Source: CAJQQY01 sp964564545
GTDB taxonomy: Bacteria > Bacteroidota > Bacteroidia > Chitinophagales > Saprospiraceae
Length of the DNA stretch: 64,000 nucleotides
Reading direction: 5' to 3'
Assembly (NCBI GenBank): GCA_964564545.1
Contig: CAZMBP010000028.1
Location: forward strand, 1-64,000
The translations under genes were made by a program, and so were the position numbers. Below are positions 43,491-52,644 of this stretch, in pieces; within the stretch, counting starts at the first letter, position 1; each line of letters begins with the position of its first letter. The notes beneath the pieces were generated by a model, which ran no database searches, was not told the DNA's origin, and was given only the letters and a program-made list of their open reading frames with translations.

Positions 43491-44360
43491 ATGAAAATTC
43501 AAAGCCTAATCACTATTCTATTCTTCCCTTTTTATTTCCAAGCACAATATCTAGAATTGGGAGTAAGTTTAGGGGCTTCTAATTATTTGGGAGACCTTGC
43601 TCCCTCCAGCCTTAAGGTTAGTATCGGACAAACCAATTGGGCACAAGGAGCTTTTGTTCGATTTAATGTTAATAGGTTTGTGGGACTCCGCTTTGATTTA
43701 ACACATGGTGTGATATCTGCATCAGATGAGTTTTCTCAAGAAGACGATTTTAGAAAAATTCGAAATTTGAGCTTCCGTTCAGAGATTTACGAAGCTGCAA
43801 TTATAGGAGAAATTAATCTCTTAGGTTTCCATCCAAATGAAGCAAATAGAATATTTTCTCCTTATGTTTTTGGTGGCATTGCAGTTTTCAAATTTAACCC
43901 TCAAGCAAAATTACAAGACACTTGGTATGATCTTCAACCTCTTGGAACAGAAGGTCAAGGACTTCCTGAGTATCCTGAAAAATATTCGTTGACTCAGTTT
44001 TCTATTCCTCTCGGAGTTGGGTTAAAAATAGCTATGAATAAAAATTTCACATTCACATTCGAAACTGGAACTCGAAAAACTTTTACTGACTACCTTGATG
44101 ATGTGAGTGGCACTTATCCTGATTTGAATAAATTAGCCTCTGAAGGTGGTGAATTAAATGCTCAATTATCTTGGAGATATGATGAAATAAATATTGATGC
44201 AACACCTCCTGCAGAAGGAAATGGAAGAGGTGATCCAAAAGATCTGGATTGGTACATTTTTTCGAAGATGACAATTTCTTATAATTTCATTTCAGGAAAA
44301 AAGAAATTTAGAAATGGGAGGAAAAGAAATCGGAGTTCTCTGAAGTGTCCTTTTCTTTAA
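43491..44360 (+). CDS. DUF6089-type outer-membrane beta-barrel protein
   Basis: Exported protein of 289 residues. A short signal peptide (to about residue 18, FQAQ) is followed by barrel strands; family wording is LELGVSLGASNYLGDLAPSS, SPYVFGGIAVFKFNPQAKLQ, FSIPLGVGLKIAMNKNFTFT and ETGTRKTFTDYLDDVSGTYP. Proteins of this kind are common in gliding Bacteroidota and are placed in the outer membrane. The basic, arginine-rich end (KKKFRNGRKRNR) is less usual. It ends at a shared terminator with the peroxidase gene. Confidence 0.85.
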   Translation: MKIQSLITILFFPFYFQAQYLELGVSLGASNYLGDLAPSSLKVSIGQTNWAQGAFVRFNVNRFVGLRFDLTHGVISASDEFSQEDDFRKIRNLSFRSEIYEAAIIGEINLLGFHPNEANRIFSPYVFGGIAVFKFNPQAKLQDTWYDLQPLGTEGQGLPEYPEKYSLTQFSIPLGVGLKIAMNKNFTFTFETGTRKTFTDYLDDVSGTYPDLNKLASEGGELNAQLSWRYDEINIDATPPAEGNGRGDPKDLDWYIFSKMTISYNFISGKKKFRNGRKRNRSSLKCPFL

Positions 44361-44382
44361 ATCCTATTTTATTATTTAAAAA

Positions 44383-44423
44383 AAAAAGAAGGGAAGTGAA
44401 ATGATTCACTTCCCTTCTTTTTC
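44383..44423. terminator. Bidirectional terminator
   Basis: AAGAAGGGAAGTGA / TCACTTCCCTTCTT stem with AATGAT loop, A-run on one side and T-run on the other, between convergent genes. Confidence 0.9.
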
Positions 44424-44445
44424 GAAAAAATACTGATTGAGAATT

Positions 44446-47325
44446 TTAGTTAACTCGAACCATTTTCTTGGTTAGCATTCCAAAATCTGTTTTTAATTGA
44501 TAATAAAAAACTCCCGTCGCATCAAAGTCTTTTTTATCAATGGTTAAAGTTTGTAATCCTTCCCCAAAATCACTCTGAACACTTGTCAAAATTCTTCCAG
44601 AAAGATCAAATATTCTCAATTCAACATTACTTGCTGCTGGTAAATAAAAACTGATATCAGTAGAATTCGTAAATGGATTTGGTTGGTTTTGATAAAGTTT
44701 AAATTGTTCTTCCAACAACGTATTTACATTTTCTCCTTCGAAATTCAAATCAACATCTAAGAGTTCATCTTCCCCTGAATAGGCTTCTACTTTCGTGATA
44801 TTGGAATTGATAAAAAGCAAATCACTCAACTTTCCGTTTCGCTTCGCTTGAAAAGTAAAATGCAACAATGCGTTATCTTTTTCCAATAAAAAATCACCGT
44901 TATAACTCAAGGTCACCGCACCTCGATCTTCAAATACTGCGTAATTATTCATGGAAAAATCTTCCGTTGCATCCGTTTCTAAATCAACAAACTCCAAAAC
45001 TTCAGAATCATAATTCATCGTAAATTGATATCCTTCCAACCTTTCATCATCTTTTGTTTTTAAATAAACATCAACTTCCTCCCCTGCTTTCACTTCACGA
45101 TCTTTAACGTTTAAGAACAATGTTCTTGCAAATTCATTTCTAGTGTCAACATTAGAATTCAAGTTAGGATTTGCATTAAAATTCACATCTCCAATTTTTA
45201 ATGCCATGTAGTTCATGATCAGCGTATCTGAATCAGTAGCAAATGTGTACACATTGTTAGGGATTGTCGTGGCTAATGGATCACTCGGATCATCAAACAT
45301 GAAATCATCTTCCAAAAACAACCACGAAGGACTATTTGGAAAATCAGGAACAAGTCCTAAAATCACTTGTCGAATATGCAATAAATCAAATGCAGTAATA
45401 TTTCCAGAGCGATTAGCATCTGCAGCAACGAACTTAAAAGGATGATCAAAAGGTTCAATGTGTAAAATATGTCTTTGAATCAAAGCAATGTCGTAAGAGG
45501 TTACCCCATTCGCAGGATTATCTGTTCGGCTCAATGTAACGGTATGTTCTTGACAATTTAAAACTTCCATTTCATATTCTCCGAGCGACGTAGTAGAAGT
45601 TGTACTATCATTTTCTAACAAGATATCTACAAATTGTATATTATCACCAGCTTCATTGGTTACCACACCTGCGATTCCACTTTCAGCATTTGGATCACAA
45701 ATATCCTCATGTGGCATTGCTTCAAAAACATTTGGTTGCATCAATGTGATATTAGTATTTCTCATGATAATATCATGCATGGTTGTATTTTTTATTTCCA
45801 AAATTTCATCCGCAGATAATACACTATCATTCTCAAAATAAAATCGATCTCCATCTCTCAATGCCCCAAATTGAAGTTTCATTATTTCCATAATCGTTTC
45901 TCCAAATAAGGCATCCGGCATTTTGTTTTCCGCCAACAATCCAACCCATGGATCGATGTTATTTATATCAACATATAATTGTTCCATCGAATTGGCAACT
46001 AAGGTGTCTGAATTTAATTCTAAAAAATTAGTATATGGAGTCAATCCAAAATCAGCTCGTGCCGTATTGAAATCTGGTAAACCTCTTTCTCTCCCTCGAT
46101 TAATATTGATAGATGCCAAATCTAACCCACCAGCACCTGGAGGGCCAAATAAAAAATTACGTACATCATCAATCACTTTGCAATCTAAATCTTGAGCAAC
46201 TTGTTCTCCCATACCTTTGAACAATGGATCAATTCCTTGACCTAAAAAAAGGATTGATTGAGGATTAAAAAATGCTTCTTGCAATTGTAAATGACCTCCT
46301 TGGATTTCATTCCCCTCATTATCTAATCGCAAAATGGTACTATTCAATAAAGTATGACCTAGCCGAAATGCAGCTGCTGAAAATATATTCATTATCCTAG
46401 GATCAATAGTATCAGCATACCCCTGATAAGGATCTAGATCTACTCCCATAGCTGGTAACCATTCCGTATAAACTACATTTTGAATCAATCCACCAACTAT
46501 TTTCCGAGCATGTTGATACAACTCCTCATCTGTCCAATTCGGATTGTCTATTTTCAAAGTATCACACAATCGATTATGCTCTCGAACAAATACCGTATGA
46601 AATGCAATCAATAATGGATTCTCATTTGCTCGCGGATCTCCTGCTACAAAATGATAATTAGAAAGTTGAACACCATCGTCCATCAAAGGTGCATCCCAAT
46701 CTACCGGAGTAGCAAAGTTTCCTGTAAATGTATTCCAAGGTAATAGATTATAAGTCGATGTTTTCATTTTTCCATCAGAAAAAGTTCTAAGCCAATCCGC
46801 TCGCTCTTGATCAGAACCATATACACTAGATGCATCAAGCCATGCGGTAATTTCATTTCCATGTTCTCGAGGATTAGATGGGTCTGTTCCCGTTCCATCC
46901 ATCTTTTTTGAACGACGCATAAAAATCATAGATGTTCCTGTTCCAAAAGGATCAAACCATGGATCTCCTGTAGGAACTGAAATCAATGCATTTTCATTAC
47001 TATCGCCAGTCAATGAGATATCGTGATCAATAAATTGACCAAAAGCCCAAACATAATCACTTAGATTAGTTGGTTCATTCAGTAAAGAATCTTGAGCAAA
47101 AAGTGTATTGGAAATTACTCGTGGATTAGGCCTTGTGGCTCCAGCAGGTGATTCAATTCCATCTTCATAACTTACTGAAGTAAATCTTTTAAGTTGAGTA
47201 TGCGCTGCTCCCCAATCTGGATTTTGAAGATTGTTACCAGATCCATCAATTGTTCGATTGTCTTGAGCAATGGAAGATGTTTGGAATAAAAAAAGACCTA
47301 TGATTAATAGTATAATTCTCTTCAT
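44446..47325 (-). CDS. Secreted animal-type haem peroxidase with dockerin-like region and T9SS sorting domain
   Basis: Exported protein of 959 residues. Signal peptide to about residue 20; peroxidase domain about 25-540 with distal His101 (FGQFIDHDIS), Arg in TVFVREHNRL and proximal His about 321 (AAFRLGHTLLNS). Then a carboxypeptidase-regulatory-like sandwich (ESGIAGVVTNEAGDNIQ), a dockerin-like pair (SYDIALIQRHILHIEPFDH; ADANRSGNITAFDLLHIRQ), a cohesin-like domain (FLNVKDREVKAGEEVDVYLK) and a T9SS type A sorting domain (YQNQPNPFTNSTDISFYL to KKMVRVN). It should act outside the cell as a haem oxidant enzyme. The upstream region carries the motif shared with porX. Confidence 0.92.
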   Translation of the reverse strand: MKRIILLIIGLFLFQTSSIAQDNRTIDGSGNNLQNPDWGAAHTQLKRFTSVSYEDGIESPAGATRPNPRVISNTLFAQDSLLNEPTNLSDYVWAFGQFIDHDISLTGDSNENALISVPTGDPWFDPFGTGTSMIFMRRSKKMDGTGTDPSNPREHGNEITAWLDASSVYGSDQERADWLRTFSDGKMKTSTYNLLPWNTFTGNFATPVDWDAPLMDDGVQLSNYHFVAGDPRANENPLLIAFHTVFVREHNRLCDTLKIDNPNWTDEELYQHARKIVGGLIQNVVYTEWLPAMGVDLDPYQGYADTIDPRIMNIFSAAAFRLGHTLLNSTILRLDNEGNEIQGGHLQLQEAFFNPQSILFLGQGIDPLFKGMGEQVAQDLDCKVIDDVRNFLFGPPGAGGLDLASININRGRERGLPDFNTARADFGLTPYTNFLELNSDTLVANSMEQLYVDINNIDPWVGLLAENKMPDALFGETIMEIMKLQFGALRDGDRFYFENDSVLSADEILEIKNTTMHDIIMRNTNITLMQPNVFEAMPHEDICDPNAESGIAGVVTNEAGDNIQFVDILLENDSTTSTTSLGEYEMEVLNCQEHTVTLSRTDNPANGVTSYDIALIQRHILHIEPFDHPFKFVAADANRSGNITAFDLLHIRQVILGLVPDFPNSPSWLFLEDDFMFDDPSDPLATTIPNNVYTFATDSDTLIMNYMALKIGDVNFNANPNLNSNVDTRNEFARTLFLNVKDREVKAGEEVDVYLKTKDDERLEGYQFTMNYDSEVLEFVDLETDATEDFSMNNYAVFEDRGAVTLSYNGDFLLEKDNALLHFTFQAKRNGKLSDLLFINSNITKVEAYSGEDELLDVDLNFEGENVNTLLEEQFKLYQNQPNPFTNSTDISFYLPAASNVELRIFDLSGRILTSVQSDFGEGLQTLTIDKKDFDATGVFYYQLKTDFGMLTKKMVRVN

Positions 47326-47978
47326 CAGTTATGCATGTTCATGGTTAAAAAAATACAAAGTTTGTGATTTTTCATCATTTATGTTATGATAAAAATCAGT
47401 TACGCTAGCCTTGGATTGGTTCTGAGAATTTTAAATTTGACGGGATTCGGGATAATATTTAAAGTGTAAATATAACCAAAAATGATCTGCGAAGTTCAAT
47501 CCAAAAAAAAATTGTTTTCTCTTTTTACCTTTTCCTATTTGATTTGGAGAAATATTTAAAAAAATCTCATTAACGACAAGTTAAACTTCTTTAAAAACAC
47601 ATATAATTTTAACATATTTGTATCCTGTTTTTTGATACTTTTTAATAAAAAAACCACTTACTCTTTAATATTCCTCCAACTTATTGATTTTCAACACGTT
47701 ACACTTCTGTTATTTTTTGAATTCTTATTGAAAAAAAGACGCTTTTCTCATACTTTTCAAGACCTTTGAAATCTTAAAATTGCAAACGACCTCATTTTTA
47801 ACTAGGCATAAAATCTGCTATTTTTCCTAAAACAAATCGTCTAATATTTAAACATGGGATTTGAGATGATGAGATTTGGGTATTGAGAAGAAACGCGATT
47901 TATTTTTTTCAAAAAAAAGTTACAATACTAAATACTCAAAACGTAAACCCTATTGAATAATAATTACAACAGTTGCTT
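47326..47978. other. Long intergenic region without a gene
   Basis: About 650 AT-rich bases between two divergent giant genes. Only the 25-base motif at 47452-47476 stands out. No credible frame, RNA gene or large hairpin was recognised. Confidence 0.5.
47452..47476 (-). promoter_or_regulatory. 25-base motif shared with the porX upstream region
   Basis: Plus-strand core AGTGTAAATAT preceded by ATTTA; 22 of 25 bases equal 36929-36953. It lies about 130-150 bases before the peroxidase start. Confidence 0.5.
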
Positions 47979-50900
47979 ATGAAAAATCTACTTAAAATCT
48001 TCGGCATATTCGCATTCATATTTTTGGGTGCCATTTCAGTAGCCGCTCAAGACGAAGAAGTCGTTTTTGAAGAATCGAAAGAAACTACAAAATTTCAAAG
48101 AAGTTATTTTCCTCCTCGAGATGCAGGCTGGTGGACTTTTGGAATCAATGGTGGTTGGGCTTATCAATCAAGTGATGTTCCAACTACTTACCAAGGTTAT
48201 GGATTTGGAATGACGCTTGCGAAAAATTTATATTACCAACCTGGTTCGCCAATTTCATTTGATGCTCGAGGTCGATGGTTATATTCTCAAAGCATTGGTT
48301 TGGATACCAAACGCGCTACTGGTCTTGAAAACAACGACGCCTTAAATGGTTCTCGGGAAGCAGGGGAAGGATTAGATTATACTGCTCCAAGTGGCCCAGG
48401 TTATGTTTTCCAAAATAATAAAACCCACCAATTCGAACTTGGTTTGGAAGGTGTTCTGACTGCGAATCGATTGCGAGAAAATACTGGAATTATTGCTTCG
48501 CTTTATGGAGGAATTAATTTGGATTGGTATAATGTCAAATTGGATCAAGCGGATAATGGAGGAATTTATGATTACTCTGGTATCGATCATATGAATGACA
48601 GTAAATCAAGTATCAAGAATATTTTAAAAAATAATATTCGAGATGGTGTTTATGAAACTAATGCGCATGGATTCGAAGATGGAGCAGGCAAAATTAGCGT
48701 TATGCCTTCTCTTGGAGTAGAATTAGGTTACCAATTTACACCTAGGTTTTCTATGCATGCTGGTCATAAATTCACTTTCCCATTGAGTGATGATTTGGAT
48801 GGAGAGTTATGGAAAAATGATAATAACTTAACTGGAACCAATGATCTTCATCATTATACCAATTTAGGAATGCGATGGATTATTGATCCTGGAACCAATA
48901 CCATGGAGCCACCAATTATCAATGTAACAAATCCTAGAACGAATCCTTACGTTTCAAATGTTCCTTCTGGAAGAGTTGATGCAAAGATTAAAAATGTCAG
49001 AAATAAAAGTGACGTTCGATGTTATGTGAATGGAAACCCTTCAAGTTTTAGTTTTAACAAAGGAAGATTCCGAACTAATTTCCCATTGGAATATGGAAAT
49101 AATGAAGTCTTAATTACTGCTACTAACCAAGCAGGTTCTGACGAAGAAACAGTTATTATTTATTTTGGTGATGGTGGTTCGAATCCTCCTGTGGTAAATA
49201 ATACTTATGCGCCACAAGTAAACATTACAAATCCTCGAAGCAACAGTTATACTTCAGAGAATCAAAATTTTACCATACAAGCTAACATCAAATATGTAAA
49301 TGGTAAAAATGATATAGAGTACCGAGTGAATGGAAGAAATGATTACAACTTCACTTATGATAATAGGAGAGATCAATTTTCTGCAAATATTAGATTGAAC
49401 GAAGGACGAAACGAAATCGAAATCATCGGTAGAAACCAAGTTGGTAGTGACCGTGATAACGTGATTATTTTTTATGAGAAAAAAGCAGATTTACCAAGAG
49501 TGAATATTACTTCACCTGCTCGATCTCCTTTCGAAACTGATTTACGAAACGTTTCGGTTCGAGCAACTTTAGAAAATGTTACCAGCAAGAATGATGTAAG
49601 ATTTTATGTCAACGGACAAGAGCGAAGTTTATTTAACTATGATTCTCGTAGAGGTAGGTTTAGTGCTGACTTGAACTTAGTCAATGGTCGAAATGAAGTA
49701 ACAGTAAAAGGTTACAATCAAGCTGGTGAGGCACAAGATGATGTAACTATTATTTACAAAAATAATACACCAACACAACAACCACCGAGAGTGAATATTA
49801 CTCAACCAAGTCAGAATTACTCTGAGGTGAATGATGATAGAGCTACGATAAAAGCAGTTTTGGACAATGTTACAACTAAAAATGATGTACGTTTCTATAT
49901 CAATGGAAGTCAACAAAGTTCATTCAGCTTTGACTCTCGAACAGGTCGATTTAGTGCATCTGCAAATTTGAGAGAAGGACAAAATATCATCCGAGTAAAA
50001 GGATACAACCAAGTTGGTGATGCTCAAGATGAGGTGACAATCGTTTACAAGCGAACGAATACTCCTACCATGGATCCTCCTGTGGTAACTATTACTAGTG
50101 TTAGTGCCGGAACGTCAAATCCGATGGATCCGAATGCTCAATTGTGTAGAACGACTGTGGTTGCTACGGTTTTAAATGTAGTACGAAAGAGTGATATCAT
50201 TTTTAGAATTAATGGAAATAAGCGAACGGATTTCACTTATAATTCAAATTCAAAAGTGTTCCAAAGTACGGTAACTTTGGATAATGGAAATAATTTGATC
50301 AGCATCAAAGCATTTAATGATGTAGGTGACGATGAAGATACCGCAAATAAAAATTGTGAATTGTCTTCTTCCAATCCACCAGAAGTGATTATTAATAATC
50401 CAACAAACAATAGTACAAGTTCGTCAGCAACGACAAACTTAAATGCACGAGTGAAGAAGGTAACAAGGAAAAGTGATGTTCGTGTAAAAGTAAATGGAAG
50501 TACTATTAGTAATTTTTCTTTTAGTCCTGTTTCAGGAGTTGTGACGGCAAGTATTAATTTGAAAAATGGAACTAATACGATTTCTGTTTTTGGAAAAAAC
50601 GATGACGGAACAGATGAAGCAAGTGTCAATGTTAGATACAACGCTCCAAGCAATCCGCCAACTGTTGATATCTCGAAGCCTTCAAACAATGCAACTACTG
50701 ATACTAAAACTACGGTAGTTAACGCCAAAGTTTTAAACGTAAATAGTAAAAATGATATCCGTTTTACTTTCAATGGAAGTAATACTAGTAATTTTTCTTA
50801 CAGTAATTCTTCGAGAATTTTGACCGCAAATGTTACTTTGAAAGAAGGAACTAATACGATTGTGATCAAAGCTACTACTGCTGATGGTTCTGATTCTGAA

Positions 50901-52058
50901 ACAGTAAGAGTGAAATATGTTGTTCCTAAAAATCCACCAACTGTGGATATAACACAACCAAATAATAATTCAACAACTGATTCAAAAACAGCAACGGTCA
51001 AAGCCAAAATTTTAAACGTGAATAGTAAAAACGATATCCGTTTTACTTTCAATGGAAGTAATACTAGTAATTTTTCTTACAGTAATTCTTCGAAAATTTT
51101 GACCGCTAATGTCACTTTGAAAGAAGGTACAAATACAATTGTAATCAAAGCTACTACTGCTGATGGTTCTGATTCTGAAACGGTAAGAGTGAAATATAAT
51201 GCGCCTAAAGTTTTACCAACGGTAAAAATTAGTTCGCCTAAAAATAACTCAACAGCGAAGCGAGAAACAATTCCAGTTAAAGCTACAGTTAAAAATGTAA
51301 GTAGAAAAAGTGAAGTGACCTTTTCATTAAATGGAAACCGAATGAGTAATTTCACTTTGCGAGGCACTCAACTTTCAGCGCAAGTAAAATTAAAAGAAGG
51401 AAAAAACACCATTAAAATAACTGTACAAAATAGAGATGGAAATGATAGCGATCAAGTAAGTGTAACATTTAAGAAAAAAGTTTTAATAGTTGCAAAACCG
51501 ACGATTAAGTTTACAAATCCTAAGCGTCCTGGTGCAAAAGCGAAATCTCAAAAAACAACTGCTAAGGCAACTGTTTCTAACCTTACGAAGAAAGATCAAA
51601 TCAAAGTGACTTTTAATGGAAAAAATATTGATTTTAATTTTGACGTACGAAAAAAACAAGTTTCAATTCCTGTTAATTTAAAATCGGGTACTAATAAATT
51701 TCTGATTAAAGCGACGAACACAGGAGGAACTGCTTCAGCAGAAACGAGTTTGAAGTATAGTCCAAGAGTAGTTAAAGAGAATAAACCTGTGATTACGCTT
51801 ACTTCAGTTTCGACGCCTACGGCAAATCCGTTTAATCCAAATGTTTCTGGAAGTACGATTATTGGTAATGTCAAAAACATTTCGAAAAAGGATCAAATTA
51901 CGATTACGCACAACGGAAATACGATTACTGATTTTACTTTTAATTCTCGAACGGGTGTATTTCAGGTATCGATTAGTTTGGCGAATGGAGCAGCGAATAA
52001 AGTGAAAATTACAGCAACGAATAGTGGTGGGACGGATACAAAAGAGCATACTTACTAG
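47979..52058 (+). CDS. Outer-membrane protein with N-terminal barrel-like region and eleven Ig-like repeats
   Basis: Protein of 1359 residues. After a signal peptide (MKNLLKIFGI ... SVAAQ) comes a region of about 280 residues with barrel-like strands (AGWWTFGINGGWAYQSSD, LGVELGYQFTPRFSMHAGHK). Eleven repeats of about 88-95 residues follow, each P-x-V-x-I-x-x-P, ... KNDIRFTFNGSNTSNFSY, ... LKEGTNTIVIKATTADGSDS, resembling glucodextranase-B/Ig-like sandwiches. Repeats 7 and 8 are almost identical in DNA. The last repeat runs to the stop with no T9SS sorting domain, so export by the Bam route with surface-displayed repeats is likely. The ATG at 47979 is preferred over a TTG two codons earlier. 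Adhesion or structural role is inference. Confidence 0.85.
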   Translation: MKNLLKIFGIFAFIFLGAISVAAQDEEVVFEESKETTKFQRSYFPPRDAGWWTFGINGGWAYQSSDVPTTYQGYGFGMTLAKNLYYQPGSPISFDARGRWLYSQSIGLDTKRATGLENNDALNGSREAGEGLDYTAPSGPGYVFQNNKTHQFELGLEGVLTANRLRENTGIIASLYGGINLDWYNVKLDQADNGGIYDYSGIDHMNDSKSSIKNILKNNIRDGVYETNAHGFEDGAGKISVMPSLGVELGYQFTPRFSMHAGHKFTFPLSDDLDGELWKNDNNLTGTNDLHHYTNLGMRWIIDPGTNTMEPPIINVTNPRTNPYVSNVPSGRVDAKIKNVRNKSDVRCYVNGNPSSFSFNKGRFRTNFPLEYGNNEVLITATNQAGSDEETVIIYFGDGGSNPPVVNNTYAPQVNITNPRSNSYTSENQNFTIQANIKYVNGKNDIEYRVNGRNDYNFTYDNRRDQFSANIRLNEGRNEIEIIGRNQVGSDRDNVIIFYEKKADLPRVNITSPARSPFETDLRNVSVRATLENVTSKNDVRFYVNGQERSLFNYDSRRGRFSADLNLVNGRNEVTVKGYNQAGEAQDDVTIIYKNNTPTQQPPRVNITQPSQNYSEVNDDRATIKAVLDNVTTKNDVRFYINGSQQSSFSFDSRTGRFSASANLREGQNIIRVKGYNQVGDAQDEVTIVYKRTNTPTMDPPVVTITSVSAGTSNPMDPNAQLCRTTVVATVLNVVRKSDIIFRINGNKRTDFTYNSNSKVFQSTVTLDNGNNLISIKAFNDVGDDEDTANKNCELSSSNPPEVIINNPTNNSTSSSATTNLNARVKKVTRKSDVRVKVNGSTISNFSFSPVSGVVTASINLKNGTNTISVFGKNDDGTDEASVNVRYNAPSNPPTVDISKPSNNATTDTKTTVVNAKVLNVNSKNDIRFTFNGSNTSNFSYSNSSRILTANVTLKEGTNTIVIKATTADGSDSETVRVKYVVPKNPPTVDITQPNNNSTTDSKTATVKAKILNVNSKNDIRFTFNGSNTSNFSYSNSSKILTANVTLKEGTNTIVIKATTADGSDSETVRVKYNAPKVLPTVKISSPKNNSTAKRETIPVKATVKNVSRKSEVTFSLNGNRMSNFTLRGTQLSAQVKLKEGKNTIKITVQNRDGNDSDQVSVTFKKKVLIVAKPTIKFTNPKRPGAKAKSQKTTAKATVSNLTKKDQIKVTFNGKNIDFNFDVRKKQVSIPVNLKSGTNKFLIKATNTGGTASAETSLKYSPRVVKENKPVITLTSVSTPTANPFNPNVSGSTIIGNVKNISKKDQITITHNGNTITDFTFNSRTGVFQVSISLANGAANKVKITATNSGGTDTKEHTY

Positions 52059-52067
52059 TATGTAATT

Positions 52068-52105
52068 ATCAGAGACTAGCTTCTCGCTAGCCTCTGATTT
52101 TTTTC
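52068..52105 (+). terminator. Intrinsic terminator
   Basis: ATCAGAGACTAGC / GCTAGCCTCTGAT stem (one mismatch), TTCTC loop, then T7. Confidence 0.88.
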
Positions 52106-52120
52106 GCAAAAAATATTCTC

Positions 52121-52160
52121 AAAACAAGAGGCTGGTTTAAAACCAGTCTCTTGTTATTTT
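52121..52160. terminator. Terminator of the convergent small gene
   Basis: AACAAGAGGCTGGTTT / AAACCAGTCTCTTGTT stem with one G-U-type mismatch; on the minus strand it overlaps the stop of the 111-residue gene, and A-runs give the T-tract. Confidence 0.75.
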
Positions 52161-52489
52161 TGGAATGAACTAATCAATTCTATTTTTCCAATGATATTAC
52201 TATTCATTTCTCCCAACTCTTCGGATGGAATCCATAATTCCACATGATGATCTAAACCTACTTTTTGAACATCATATTTTTTAATAAAATCGTCTTGCAC
52301 TTCAAATCTTAAAACATGACCAATTCCGTAGGTTGGAACATTCCACTCTTTGGTAATTTGCTCTGCGTAAGTTTCATTTAAAACTGGATAAAAAATTGGC
52401 TGTCCTACCAAACGTGGAGGAAATCTCTTCCAATCACCTTTAATAATCAAATCTAACTCTGCTTGATTTACCGGTCTAAATAAAATCAT
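52154..52489 (-). CDS. Small conserved protein (annotated elsewhere as ADP-ribosylation/crystallin J1)
   Basis: Cytoplasmic protein of 111 residues. The start MILFRPVNQAELDLIIKGDW and the motifs FPPRLVGQPIFYPVLNETYA and HHVELWIPSEELGEMNSNI are those of a small widespread family often labelled ADP-ribosylation/crystallin J1, although it is much shorter than real ADP-ribosylglycohydrolases and lacks their acidic metal sites. The label should not be taken as a function. It is a single gene between two giant genes, with its own terminator. Confidence 0.75.
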   Translation of the reverse strand: MILFRPVNQAELDLIIKGDWKRFPPRLVGQPIFYPVLNETYAEQITKEWNVPTYGIGHVLRFEVQDDFIKKYDVQKVGLDHHVELWIPSEELGEMNSNIIGKIELISSFQK

Positions 52490-52555
52490 AACTTTTGCTT
52501 TTTATCATTAAAAATAGACTTAACAAATCTTCATTTAATTTGATTCCATTATCTC

Positions 52556-52598
52556 AAAAAAAAACTGCGAAACACTAATTCAAATTAGCATTCCGCAG
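52556..52598 (-). terminator. Intrinsic terminator of the subtilisin-SprB gene
   Basis: On the minus strand CTGCGGAATGCTAATTT / AATTAGTGTTTCGCAG forms a long stem followed by T9. Between it and the stop codon, 52607-52640 repeats the word AACGT/TTAACGT several times. Confidence 0.85.
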
Positions 52599-52644
52599 CC
52601 TTCTTCGAACGTGAAACGTAAAACGTTTAACGTTTAACGTCCCC

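Noticed and set aside
50237..51880. Long antisense frames opposite the Ig-like repeats
   Set aside because: They repeat with the sense units and show no signals of their own; the sense frame is uninterrupted over 4 kb.
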